Source: Blastocatellia bacterium (GTDB taxonomy: Bacteria > Acidobacteriota > Blastocatellia > Pyrinomonadales > Pyrinomonadaceae). Taken from it: DNA of 12,232 nucleotides. A model generated the notes under the pieces. It was not told the origin of the DNA. It searched no databases and saw nothing but the letters and a program-made list of their open reading frames with translations. The position numbers and the translations under genes were made by a program. The stretch lies in contig JACDAK010000051.1 of the NCBI GenBank assembly GCA_013695495.1, positions 1-12,232 on the forward strand, in the 5' to 3' direction. This document shows, in pieces, positions 6,043-12,232 of this stretch (positions are counted from its first letter, which is position 1; each line of letters opens with the position of its first letter).

Positions 6043-7998
6043 CTAAAGACTGCGAGCCAGCTTTTGCTGAGTTATCGTCTCAAGGAACTCTTCGAGGCTC
6101 ATCTGGCCGATGTCCCCCTGTTTCCTTTCTCGAACGGCAATCTTGCCTTCTTCGAGCTCTTTGTCACCGAGTATTAACATGAACGGGACCTTCTGCATTT
6201 GAGCGTCCCTTATTTTCGCACCGATTTTATCAGATTTCGTATTCGTTTCAACGCGGAACCCTGCGCCTTTTAACCTGCCGGCGATCTCAAGCGCGTAATC
6301 GTTGATCCGATCGGTTATCGGTAAGACCGCTACCTGGACCGGGGCGAGCCACAGTGGAAACGCCCCTGCGTAATGCTCGATGAGCACGCCGAAGAATCTT
6401 TCGATGGACCCGAACAATGCCCGATGGATCATGAACGGGCGATGTTTCAGGTTGTCCTCAGCGGTGTATTCCAGCTCGAACCGCTCGGGGAGATTAAAGT
6501 CGAGCTGGATAGTGCCGAGCTGCCACACGCGACCGATCGCGTCTTCGATCTTGATGTCGATCTTTGGGCCGTAAAATGCCGCTTCGCCTTCGATCCGATC
6601 GTACGATATGCCGCGTTGATCCAACGCGCTGGCTAGTTGAGCTTCGGCTTGCGCCCAATCCGCGTCAGCACCGAGATAGCCTTTGTTCTCGGCATCTCCG
6701 CGTACAGAGAGCTCAAACTTAACGTTGTCGAAGCCGTAGGTTTCAAATACCTTTATCGCGAAGTCGAGACAATCGACGACTTCGGCGTGAACCTGATCGG
6801 GACGAACGAACAAATGAGCATCGTCGACCGAGAATCCGCGAACCCGCATAATGCCGTGCAGCGTGCCGGAAAGTTCCGCACGATAGACAGTGCCCATTTC
6901 GGAATAACGCTGTGGCAGGTCGCGATACGACCGCGGCGATGACTTGTAAATGCCGATGTGGAACGGGCAATTCATCGGCTTGAGCCGGTATTCCTCGTCT
7001 TCGATGCTCGTCGGCGAATACATCGAGTCGGCGTAGTTGCCTTCGTGGCCGCTGGTCACCCAGAGATCGCGCTTGGCGATGTGCGGGGTGTAGACGAAGC
7101 TATATCCACGATTTTCGAGTTCCTCGCGAAGGAGTCGCTCCATCTCGTTGCGGATTATGCCGCCTTTCGGGTGCCACAAAATCAGGCCTTGGCCGAACTC
7201 GTCCGAAATGGAAAAGAGGTCGAGTTCGCGGCCGAGTTTTCGGTGATCCCGCTTCTCGGCTTCTTCACGCTGTTTGGTCCAGGCATCGAGTTCTTCTTGC
7301 GTAGCGAAAGCCGTGCCATAGATCCGTTGCATCTGCTGATTCGCAGCGTCGCCTTTCCAATACGCACCGGAGAGGGCGAGCAGCTTGAATGCCTTCAGCT
7401 TGCCGGTATGCGGGACGTGCGGGCCGAGGCAGAAATCGATGAACTCAGAGTTGTCTATGTAATAGATGCTCGCGTTGTCGCCCGCCTTTTCGTCTATGAG
7501 TTCGCGTTTGAGCGGTTCGTCGCGTTCGGCAAAGATGTCGAGAACGCGCGCCTTTTCTATTTCTTCGCGCCGATATGGAAGGTTCTGCTTCGCCATCGCC
7601 TTCATTTTTTTCTCGATGACCGGCAAATCGTCTTCCGTGAGGTTGCGTGGAGCGATGACGTCGTAATAAAAGCCGTAACGCGGGTCGTCCATCAGGGCCG
7701 GACCGACGCCAAGCTTTGTCCCCGGAAAAAGGTCGAGCAAGGCGGCCGCGAAAAGATGCGCAGCCGAATGACGAATGACCTCAAGGCCGTCGCGAGTGTC
7801 AGCGGTGATCGGTTCGATCGAGATGATCTGGTCGGTGGCTGAAAGCTCTTTATTCAGATCGACATCTTCGCCGTTCACTTTCGCGGCGAGGGTTTTCTTT
7901 AACACGTCGCGATCGAACTCTTTGATCGCACCCGCGACCGTCACAGGCGCAGGGATAGCTCGCTCGTTACCGCTGAAATTTACGACTAATTGGCTCAT
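6043..7998 (-). CDS. thrS: Threonine--tRNA ligase
   Basis: Class II synthetase of 651 residues that charges tRNA-Thr and removes mischarged serine. Domains in order: TGS (about 1 to 62), the editing domain with H77/H81 (HSAAH) and C190/H194 (CLGPH), and the catalytic domain from about 245 to 545. The catalytic zinc ligands C344 (MNCPFH), H395 (DDAH) and H525 (MIHRA) show the same relative pattern as C334, H385 and H511 of E. coli. Motif 2 is seen as YRAELSGTLHGIMRVRGF, motif 3 as HRALFGSIERFFG, and the anticodon-binding domain starts at about 550 (LWLAPVQVAVLP). The ATG at 7998 gives the usual TGS start (MSQLVVNF). In-frame ATG 8025 and GTG 8046 would add 9 or 16 residues, and no strong Shine-Dalgarno sequence decides between them. 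It is the first gene of the thrS-infC-M28-rpmI-rplT run. Confidence 0.97.
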   Translation of the reverse strand: MSQLVVNFSGNERAIPAPVTVAGAIKEFDRDVLKKTLAAKVNGEDVDLNKELSATDQIISIEPITADTRDGLEVIRHSAAHLFAAALLDLFPGTKLGVGPALMDDPRYGFYYDVIAPRNLTEDDLPVIEKKMKAMAKQNLPYRREEIEKARVLDIFAERDEPLKRELIDEKAGDNASIYYIDNSEFIDFCLGPHVPHTGKLKAFKLLALSGAYWKGDAANQQMQRIYGTAFATQEELDAWTKQREEAEKRDHRKLGRELDLFSISDEFGQGLILWHPKGGIIRNEMERLLREELENRGYSFVYTPHIAKRDLWVTSGHEGNYADSMYSPTSIEDEEYRLKPMNCPFHIGIYKSSPRSYRDLPQRYSEMGTVYRAELSGTLHGIMRVRGFSVDDAHLFVRPDQVHAEVVDCLDFAIKVFETYGFDNVKFELSVRGDAENKGYLGADADWAQAEAQLASALDQRGISYDRIEGEAAFYGPKIDIKIEDAIGRVWQLGTIQLDFNLPERFELEYTAEDNLKHRPFMIHRALFGSIERFFGVLIEHYAGAFPLWLAPVQVAVLPITDRINDYALEIAGRLKGAGFRVETNTKSDKIGAKIRDAQMQKVPFMLILGDKELEEGKIAVRERKQGDIGQMSLEEFLETITQQKLARSL

Positions 7999-8032
7999 AA
8001 CTAGCTGGGCGCGATCAAACAACATGCTTCTG

Positions 8033-8208
8033 CGAGGCGCTGTCACCTCGTCTAACCTAAATGCCGTTTACGGATCGACGTCCAACACCTACTACTTAAC
8101 AGATCAGATTTGATAAAAGCGACTTTGCCAGGTTCTGAGTATAGCCCAGAATGTCACGCTATTAGGAGCGTGTCGTAGTAGTTATAATTACAGCAAAGTT
8201 CTTTGAAA
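8033..8208 (-). promoter_or_regulatory. Candidate thrS promoter and structured leader
   Basis: On the minus strand, TTTCAA (8208 to 8203) and TATAAC (8186 to 8181), 16 bases apart, form a weak -35/-10 pair. This would give a leader of about 175 bases before thrS. In it are two perfect dyads: CACGCT/AGCGTG (8172 to 8155, 6-base loop) and CGAGG/CCTCG (8050 to 8033, 8-base loop). A second -10-like TATACT lies at 8143 to 8138 without a good -35. No T-box consensus or threonine-rich leader peptide was found. Pattern only. Confidence 0.25.
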
Positions 8209-8216
8209 GCATCTTA

Positions 8217-8254
8217 TCAAAAATTTGGAAGCGGCAGACGAGAATGCCTGCCGC
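8217..8254 (-). terminator. Probable intrinsic terminator of the SpoIIAA-like gene
   Basis: Read on the minus strand, GCGGCAG (8254 to 8248) pairs perfectly with CTGCCGC (8237 to 8231) over a 10-base loop and is followed by TTCCAAATTTTTGA. The GC-rich 7-bp stem, the nearby T-rich tract and the position 45 bases past the stop at 8299 fit a Rho-independent terminator, although the T run does not start directly at the stem. Confidence 0.55.
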
Positions 8255-8298
8255 GTCACTATCGAAACAATGAATATTACAGGGTCAAGGACGAGAAA

Positions 8299-9108
8299 TC
8301 AAGCCTCGGCAGCAGTTATGGGGGATTCAGGCAGCAGCGCCTGACTTGCTCCGACAAACTTCCATGCTGCTTCTTCATCGGTAGTCTCAAAGATGCGGAT
8401 CTCTACGTTGAAGGCGGGTGCGATGAGTTCGAGAAAATTGCGCATCCACGGTCGCGGTCCGACGACGGCATAGCGGTCCACTTTTGAAAGGGCTTTGTAT
8501 TTGACCTTAAAAAGATCGCCATTGAGAACTGCCATAAGGTCGAACCCGCCGAAGTCCTTCATGCGTACGAGCACGTTGATCTTGTCGTGACGTTCGAACG
8601 CAAGGTTAATCTCCTTTACCGCATTTTCTATGTCTTGCTCGACAATTCGACCATTCACCGCATACGCGAAGACCTTGTCGTTGGTCGTCTGAATGAAGTG
8701 AATTGCTGGAAGCGGGGACGGTGGCTGCGGTAGCGGCTCGGGCCTTTCGGATGCCCAAGAAAATGCCTGATCACGCTCACCGGGTTCGAACACTTTGACG
8801 TCGATAGACGAGAAGACGAGGCCCTCGATACGGGCCACTGCGGCCATCCATCCTTTGTCCGTTACCATCGCGATGCGATAAAAGTGATGTAGGGAGCCCA
8901 GTTTGCTCACGCCGTCTATGATGTCTTTCACGAAGCCTTCGAGCGTGTAATGGGCTGAGCTGTCGATCTCGATAAATATTGAAATTCGCTCGCGGTGCTT
9001 CAGCGCATCCTCGACAGCCTTGGATCCTTTTGTGACGTCGTCGCCGGTAATATCGCCGGTGATCTTCATGGCGACGAGATGTTCAGGTGAATTCTGCAGT
9101 TCAAGCAT
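8299..9108 (-). CDS. Tandem SpoIIAA-like (STAS/SEC14-type) two-domain protein
   Basis: A 269-residue soluble protein made of two similar alpha/beta units. Unit 1 (about 1 to 120) has HLVAMKITGDIT, ISIFIEIDSS, YRIAMVTDKGWM and IDVKVFEPGERDQAFSW. Unit 2 (about 136 to 255) has VFAYAVNGRIVEQDI, INVLVRMKDFGGFD, DRYAVVGPRPWM and VEIRIFETTDEEAAWKF. Both follow the SpoIIAA-like/DUF3478 plan: a starting strand, 'G.it..D', a helix, a central strand, a '(r)iAvVtd..w' strand, and a last strand with 'A..W'. A proline-rich linker (PEPLPQPPSPLP, 123 to 134) joins them. Family members are usually a single unit of about 120 residues, so this looks like a duplication. No signal peptide or membrane segment is seen. 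The family's role is poorly known, with lipid or partner binding suggested by the fold. A good AAGGAG ribosome site precedes the ATG. It has its own terminator and is not tightly linked to neighbours. Confidence 0.8.
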   Translation of the reverse strand: MLELQNSPEHLVAMKITGDITGDDVTKGSKAVEDALKHRERISIFIEIDSSAHYTLEGFVKDIIDGVSKLGSLHHFYRIAMVTDKGWMAAVARIEGLVFSSIDVKVFEPGERDQAFSWASERPEPLPQPPSPLPAIHFIQTTNDKVFAYAVNGRIVEQDIENAVKEINLAFERHDKINVLVRMKDFGGFDLMAVLNGDLFKVKYKALSKVDRYAVVGPRPWMRNFLELIAPAFNVEIRIFETTDEEAAWKFVGASQALLPESPITAAEA

Positions 9109-9238
9109 ATCCGTACTCCTTCAGTAAGAAGGTCTGTGCAGGCGGCCGTATGATCTTTGATACGAATCTACATCAATAAAGTTCGGATGGCTTAAGAACT
9201 TTCACGTGAGGACCGGACTGCGGGGTTTAAAATAAAAA

Positions 9239-9313
<75 letters not shown>

Positions 9314-9375
9314 ACGCTTCGCCTCGAGAGCGAATCCAAAGAATGCCAAACGGTGTGGTGGGTGTCAAGTGTTGA

Positions 9376-10014
9376 TTAGATCGCGCTATTGTTTGCCATG
9401 GCCACAGCTTTTGCGATGTCGGATGATAGTTCGGAGTACATCTTGTCGCGAGCGTCGCTATTGGGGGCGCGGAGGATCGCGGAAGGGTGATAGGTAGCGA
9501 TGGATCGCGGGGCGAACTCGGAGGCCAACCACTGGCCGCGCATCCGAGTGATGCGAAAGTCGCGGCCGAAGAGCGTTTGAGCGGCGGTGGCACCTAGGCA
9601 GACGAGAACCGAAGGCTTTACGATCTCGATCTCGGCTCCGAGCCAAGGTGTGCAGGCGGCTATCTCGCCCAGCCGCGGCTTTTCGTGAATGCGGCGCTTT
9701 CCTCGCGGTTTCCATTTGAAGTGCTTGACGACGTTGGTAATGTAGGCAGCTGTAGGGTCGAGGCCAGTTTCGTCGAATGCTTTGCGAAGTATCTTTCCGG
9801 CAGGGCCGACGAACGGATGTCCGCTGAGGTCTTCTTCGTCGCCGGGCTGTTCGCCAACGAACATTATCTTAGCGCTGAGAGATCCCTCCCCGAAGACCGC
9901 CTGAGTCGCGTCTTTGTAAAGGTCGCAGCCTTTGCAGTGCTGTGCCGCGGCGCTGAGCGAGGTGTGGGCGAGCTGCGGAGGGAAGTAGTCAAGAGCGCTT
10001 TTATCTTCTGACAT
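9376..10014 (-). CDS. udgX: UdgX-family uracil-DNA glycosylase / uracil-DNA binding protein
   Basis: A 212-residue member of the UDG superfamily, close to family 4 and of the UdgX type. UdgX excises uracil from DNA and stays covalently bound to the abasic site through a histidine in the KRRIH loop. Seen here are motif A GEQPGDEEDLSGHPFVGPAG (54 to 73), the KHFKWKPRGKRRIHEKP stretch with KRRIH at 106 to 110 (H110 would be the crosslinking residue), and motif B ATYHPSAILRA (173 to 183). An iron-sulfur site is suggested by C27 and C30 (CKGC) and C121 (AACTPW). H98 stands where family 4 enzymes usually have a cysteine in the VKC motif. No membrane or export signal. It begins 23 bases after the zinc-ribbon gene, probably on the same transcript. 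No Shine-Dalgarno sequence is obvious. Confidence 0.9.
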   Translation of the reverse strand: MSEDKSALDYFPPQLAHTSLSAAAQHCKGCDLYKDATQAVFGEGSLSAKIMFVGEQPGDEEDLSGHPFVGPAGKILRKAFDETGLDPTAAYITNVVKHFKWKPRGKRRIHEKPRLGEIAACTPWLGAEIEIVKPSVLVCLGATAAQTLFGRDFRITRMRGQWLASEFAPRSIATYHPSAILRAPNSDARDKMYSELSSDIAKAVAMANNSAI

Positions 10015-10037
10015 GTAAATAGAGTATCACCCGAAAC

Positions 10038-10514
10038 TTAGGACCCGGAGCGTTTTGTTTGACTCTTTTCTCGATCGAGCAGCTCGGTAGTACCTTCCAC
10101 GACACTTGCAGGAGTCTGCAAACGCCGGGTTGTCGGGGAGGGCTCTAGTTCCGCGGGAACTTCCTCAAAAGACTGATGCTCGGGTGGGCGCGGTAGGGTT
10201 TTACCGACTTTGTATCCCAAGTAGATGTTGGCGAACTGGTAAAACGCTACAACAATGCTGCAAGCGAGTGCGACAAACAGCAGCCCGCGATCGAGGTTGC
10301 CAAAAAGAAATGCGAGCAGGATGGTTGCTGAGGTTATAGAAAGTCCGGCGCCCACCAATTGGAGCGTTCGTATTTTCGTGAGCTGCTCTTCGCGAGTAAT
10401 TGGATTGAAAGGATTTCGACGTGAAAGGGCTGTCGGATCGATGATCCACTCGCCACAGGTCCGGCAATATGCATCAGGTGATTGATCGGGTGCTCCACAC
10501 TTTGAACAGAACAT
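10038..10514 (-). CDS. Zinc-ribbon protein with two membrane segments
   Basis: A 158-residue protein not tied to a named family. It opens with a zinc ribbon, MFCSKCGAPDQSPDAYCRTC, with cysteines at 3, 6, 17 and 20. A short polar linker follows, then two hydrophobic stretches at about 51 to 71 (LQLVGAGLSITSATILLAFL) and 77 to 100 (GLLFVALACSIVVAFYQFAN) that look like a membrane hairpin. The tail from 104 on is polar and rich in Pro, Glu, Ser and Thr. Short proteins of this plan are common in several bacterial phyla, and their function is unknown. It starts 9 bases after the arginase-family gene and ends 23 bases before udgX, which suggests co-transcription but not a shared role. No Shine-Dalgarno sequence is evident. 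Confidence 0.75.
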   Translation of the reverse strand: MFCSKCGAPDQSPDAYCRTCGEWIIDPTALSRRNPFNPITREEQLTKIRTLQLVGAGLSITSATILLAFLFGNLDRGLLFVALACSIVVAFYQFANIYLGYKVGKTLPRPPEHQSFEEVPAELEPSPTTRRLQTPASVVEGTTELLDREKSQTKRSGS

Positions 10515-10523
10515 AAGGTAAGT

Positions 10524-11492
10524 TCAGCTAGCGGTGATGCCGGAACAAAATCGGTGCATGCCGATGGCGACCAGTTTCGTTGTGCGGTCGTCCTGGTCAT
10601 AGTCGGGGTTCACCTCGGAGAATTCAATGATCTTTGTGTTGGCGAGCGATGCAGCGTATTTCACGAGGGTGATAAATTCGCCGGCGCGGAGGCCGAGGGG
10701 GGACGGAGCGGAGGTGCCGGGGGCATCGGACGATCGCACCGCGTCGAGATCGAATCCGAAAAAGGTATTGAGGGAAGTGCTGTGATTTACGAAGTTGAGT
10801 CGGATCTGTTCTTTGATCTCGGTGTCGATCTCGGAACGTGAGCGCAGCATTTCGAGACTGATGCGGTGTACGCCGAGGTTGCGGATGTAGTCGTAATAAA
10901 TGGGTGAACAGAAGTGGGTTTGATAGCCGACCTCATAAAAGTAGTCGGGGCGGAGCAGTTTTTCTTCGAGCAGTTGGCGGTAAGGAGTGCCGCTGTTGCG
11001 CTGTTCTGCTACGCGAACGTCTAGATGTGAATCGACATTGACAGCGATCCAGTTGGCTGCACCGTAGGTTTCGCTCATTGCTACGCCGTCGGGATAGGAC
11101 ACATCATTGCCTCCGCCGAGAACAATGACGCGTTTTCCGTCGCGGAGCAGAGCGGCAACGACGGCAGCGTGGTTCTCGTGGGTTTCTTCGAGGGAGTTGC
11201 CGAGCTTTACGTTGCCGACATCGATGATGTTTCGTGCGATGTTGAAGGTGGTGAGCTTGTAGAATTGCCGGCGGATCGCATCGGGAGCTTTTGCTGCCCC
11301 GGGGCGGCCTCCGTTGCGGCGCACGCCTTCATCCTGAGCGCATCCGAGAATCGCGATCTCAGCTCGGTCGTAGAATTCTTCGCCGGAACGCACAACCTCG
11401 CCGAGACGGGGGTCGTTGCGATCGCCTCTGGGAACAAAGACGTTCGGGTCGGGCGGGGTTGTTAGTTCGAACAGGGAAGTCATGGCGGTCAT
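10524..11492 (-). CDS. Arginase-family hydrolase, probable formimidoylglutamase (HutG-like)
   Basis: A 322-residue member of the ureohydrolase fold. Two of the manganese-binding motifs are clear: NVDSHLDVR (D154, H156, D158) and FGFDLDAVRSSDAPG (D248, D250). The first motif, usually GGGHE/D or GGDHS, reads GGGND here, with N129 in place of the metal-ligand histidine. Segments GRPGAAKAPDAIR and HENHAAVVAALL before it, and EFSEVNPDYDQDDRT near the C-terminus, are also family-like. The nearby hutU suggests conversion of N-formimidoyl-glutamate to glutamate and formamide, the last step of one histidine-degradation route. Agmatinase or arginase activity cannot be ruled out from sequence alone. The ATG at 11492 has AGG a few bases upstream; an in-frame ATG three codons later is possible. 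The zinc-ribbon gene follows after 9 bases. Confidence 0.8.
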   Translation of the reverse strand: MTAMTSLFELTTPPDPNVFVPRGDRNDPRLGEVVRSGEEFYDRAEIAILGCAQDEGVRRNGGRPGAAKAPDAIRRQFYKLTTFNIARNIIDVGNVKLGNSLEETHENHAAVVAALLRDGKRVIVLGGGNDVSYPDGVAMSETYGAANWIAVNVDSHLDVRVAEQRNSGTPYRQLLEEKLLRPDYFYEVGYQTHFCSPIYYDYIRNLGVHRISLEMLRSRSEIDTEIKEQIRLNFVNHSTSLNTFFGFDLDAVRSSDAPGTSAPSPLGLRAGEFITLVKYAASLANTKIIEFSEVNPDYDQDDRTTKLVAIGMHRFCSGITAS

Positions 11493-11522
11493 TTTAACCT
11501 AGAAAGACGGTGGGAAAAAACG

Positions 11523-11717
11523 CTATCTCTCGCAGCAGGGGCATTTGAAGTTTGAAGCGGCGGTGTCGATCTTGGAAAAACGCTTGTCGGATGCTGCTCG
11601 AATCGGTTCGCGGTCGTTGGAATCGAAGTAATCGTTAATGGCATTGACGACCTGGAGTTTATCGAGATTTCGGAGTGAGAAGAACCCGTTTAACACAACT
11701 GTTACGTTATCGTTCAT
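11523..11717 (-). CDS. Small protein of unknown function (64 aa)
   Basis: Not recognised. The frame from ATG 11717 gives an N-terminal part with alternating hydrophobic residues (MNDNVTVVLNGFFSLRNLDK), a helix-like LQVVNAINDYFDSN, a polar charged middle (DREPIRAASDKRFSK), and a C-terminal CPCCER whose three cysteines (CxCC) could bind metal or form a disulfide. The composition and sensible secondary-structure pattern make it look like a real protein and not a random frame, and no longer frame overlaps it with a better case. It sits between hutU and the arginase-family gene on the same strand, 30 bases before the latter. A run of six Ts follows its stop. No clear ribosome site, but AT-rich promoter-like sequence (CATAAT) lies just upstream. 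Confidence 0.6.
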   Translation of the reverse strand: MNDNVTVVLNGFFSLRNLDKLQVVNAINDYFDSNDREPIRAASDKRFSKIDTAASNFKCPCCER

Positions 11718-11735
11718 ATCAATCTATTATGCGAT

Positions 11736-11763
11736 ATAAAAGAAACGGGTTGGAAGGAACCCG
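11736..11763 (-). terminator. Probable intrinsic terminator after hutU
   Basis: On the minus strand, CGGGTT (11763 to 11758), a 6-base loop (CCTTCC) and AACCCG (11751 to 11746) form a perfect stem followed directly by TTTCTTTTAT. It lies about 115 bases past the hutU stop, in the correct direction. The promoter of the 64-residue gene would lie just beyond. Confidence 0.6.
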
Positions 11764-11832
11764 CTTGGCGAAAAGGAAAAAACCGCATTTTAGGGTTCTC
11801 GCTTTTCATCGCGCGACCGGTTTTCGAAGCCG

Positions 11833-11872
11833 CGCAGGTCGGAGTTGCAACCTCGCAGGTCGGAGCTGCAAC
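11833..11872. repeat. Two-copy tandem repeat downstream of hutU
   Basis: CGCAGGTCGGAGTTGCAAC (11833 to 11851) is repeated at 11854 to 11872 as CGCAGGTCGGAGCTGCAAC, one mismatch, period 21 bases. It begins 8 bases beyond the hutU stop codon on the 3' side, and a GTTCGAAC palindrome lies between. It could be a recent slippage duplication or part of a dispersed intergenic repeat. Confidence 0.6.
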
Positions 11873-11879
11873 GTTCGAA

Positions 11880-12232
11880 CTAGGAACACATTGGGATCTT
11901 TACGTTACTCCTCGCCGCAAACTCGATCGCTTCTTCATAGCCGGCGTCGGCGTGGCGGATGATGCCTAGGCCGGGGTCGGTGGTTAGGACGCGTTGGATG
12001 CGGGCGGCGGCTTCCGGGGTGCCGTCGGCGACTATGACCTGACCGGCATGGAGGGAATAGCCGATGCCGACGCCTCCGCCGTGGTGAAGCGAGACCCAGG
12101 TGGCGCCGCCGGCGACGTTGATCATAGCGTTGAGATAGACCCAGTCAGCAATAGCGTCGGAGCCGTCGAGCATGGCTTCGGTCTCGCGGTTAGGCGAGGC
12201 GACGCTGCCGCAGTCGAGGTGATCGCGGCCGA
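11880..12232 (-). CDS. hutU: Urocanate hydratase, 3' part (runs off right edge)
   Basis: Cytoplasmic, NAD-dependent enzyme that converts urocanate to imidazolonepropionate, the second step of histidine degradation. The last 117 codons are present and the frame is open to the right edge; the visible internal Met at 12173 is not the start. Seen are GRDHLDCGSVASPNRETEAM, DGSDAIADWVYLNAMINV, the highly conserved GATWVSLHHGGGVGIGYSLH, and DPGLGIIRHADAGYEEAIE, ending KIPMCS. These match the C-terminal NAD- and substrate-binding region of HutU in order. The 5' end and any further hut genes lie beyond the window. Downstream on the same strand, past a terminator and a small gene, is a probable formimidoylglutamase. 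Confidence 0.96.
   Translation of the reverse strand, partial: GRDHLDCGSVASPNRETEAMLDGSDAIADWVYLNAMINVAGGATWVSLHHGGGVGIGYSLHAGQVIVADGTPEAAARIQRVLTTDPGLGIIRHADAGYEEAIEFAARSNVKIPMCS

Noticed and set aside
6958..7842. A 294-codon open frame on the plus strand opposite thrS
   Set aside because: It lies wholly antisense to well-conserved thrS codons, and its product shows no recognisable motif; high GC coding DNA often leaves such frames open.
7999..8298. T-box riboswitch in the thrS leader
   Set aside because: No T-box sequence (UGGNACCGCG-like) or terminator/antiterminator pair was found on the minus strand.
11833..11872. CRISPR array
   Set aside because: Only two adjoining copies with a 2-base gap and no spacers.

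Overview
The window looks like a bacterial chromosome segment. Gene content and gene style (compact minus-strand translation operon, histidine-degradation genes, a UdgX-type uracil-DNA glycosylase, a membrane protein with an N-terminal zinc ribbon) suggest a soil or aquatic heterotroph. My guess is Acidobacteriota, class Blastocatellia, but this is inferred from style and no marker was searched.

Layout, left to right. The 5' part of pheS (minus strand) runs off the left edge. A divergent promoter region separates it from a plus-strand threonine-catabolism pair: tdh (threonine 3-dehydrogenase) and kbl (2-amino-3-ketobutyrate CoA ligase). Between these two lie the frameshifted and internally deleted remains of a DUF433/DUF5615-type toxin-antitoxin pair. 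From 3816 to 7998 the minus strand carries the translation cluster thrS, infC, (M28 peptidase), rpmI, rplT in transcription order. Many bacteria continue this cluster directly into pheS-pheT. Here the opposite-strand tdh/kbl block sits between rplT and pheS, and a secreted M28-type metallopeptidase gene sits between infC and rpmI, overlapping the end of infC. infC has no ATG, GTG or TTG start that keeps its conserved N-terminus. It almost certainly starts at an ATC codon behind a strong Shine-Dalgarno sequence.

The right half is also all on the minus strand. In order of increasing coordinate it holds a two-domain SpoIIAA-like (STAS/SEC14 type) protein with its own terminator, tRNA-Val(GAC) with an encoded CCA, a UdgX-family DNA glycosylase, a zinc-ribbon two-TM protein, an arginase-family hydrolase that is probably formimidoylglutamase, a 64-residue protein of unknown function, and the 3' end of hutU (urocanate hydratase), which enters from the right edge. 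hutU and the arginase-family enzyme fit one histidine-to-glutamate pathway. The small gene, the hydrolase, the zinc-ribbon gene and udgX are spaced 9 to 30 bases apart and may share a transcript.

No CRISPR array, intact insertion sequence or rRNA was seen. Apart from the decayed toxin-antitoxin pair, there is no clear sign of recent mobile DNA.
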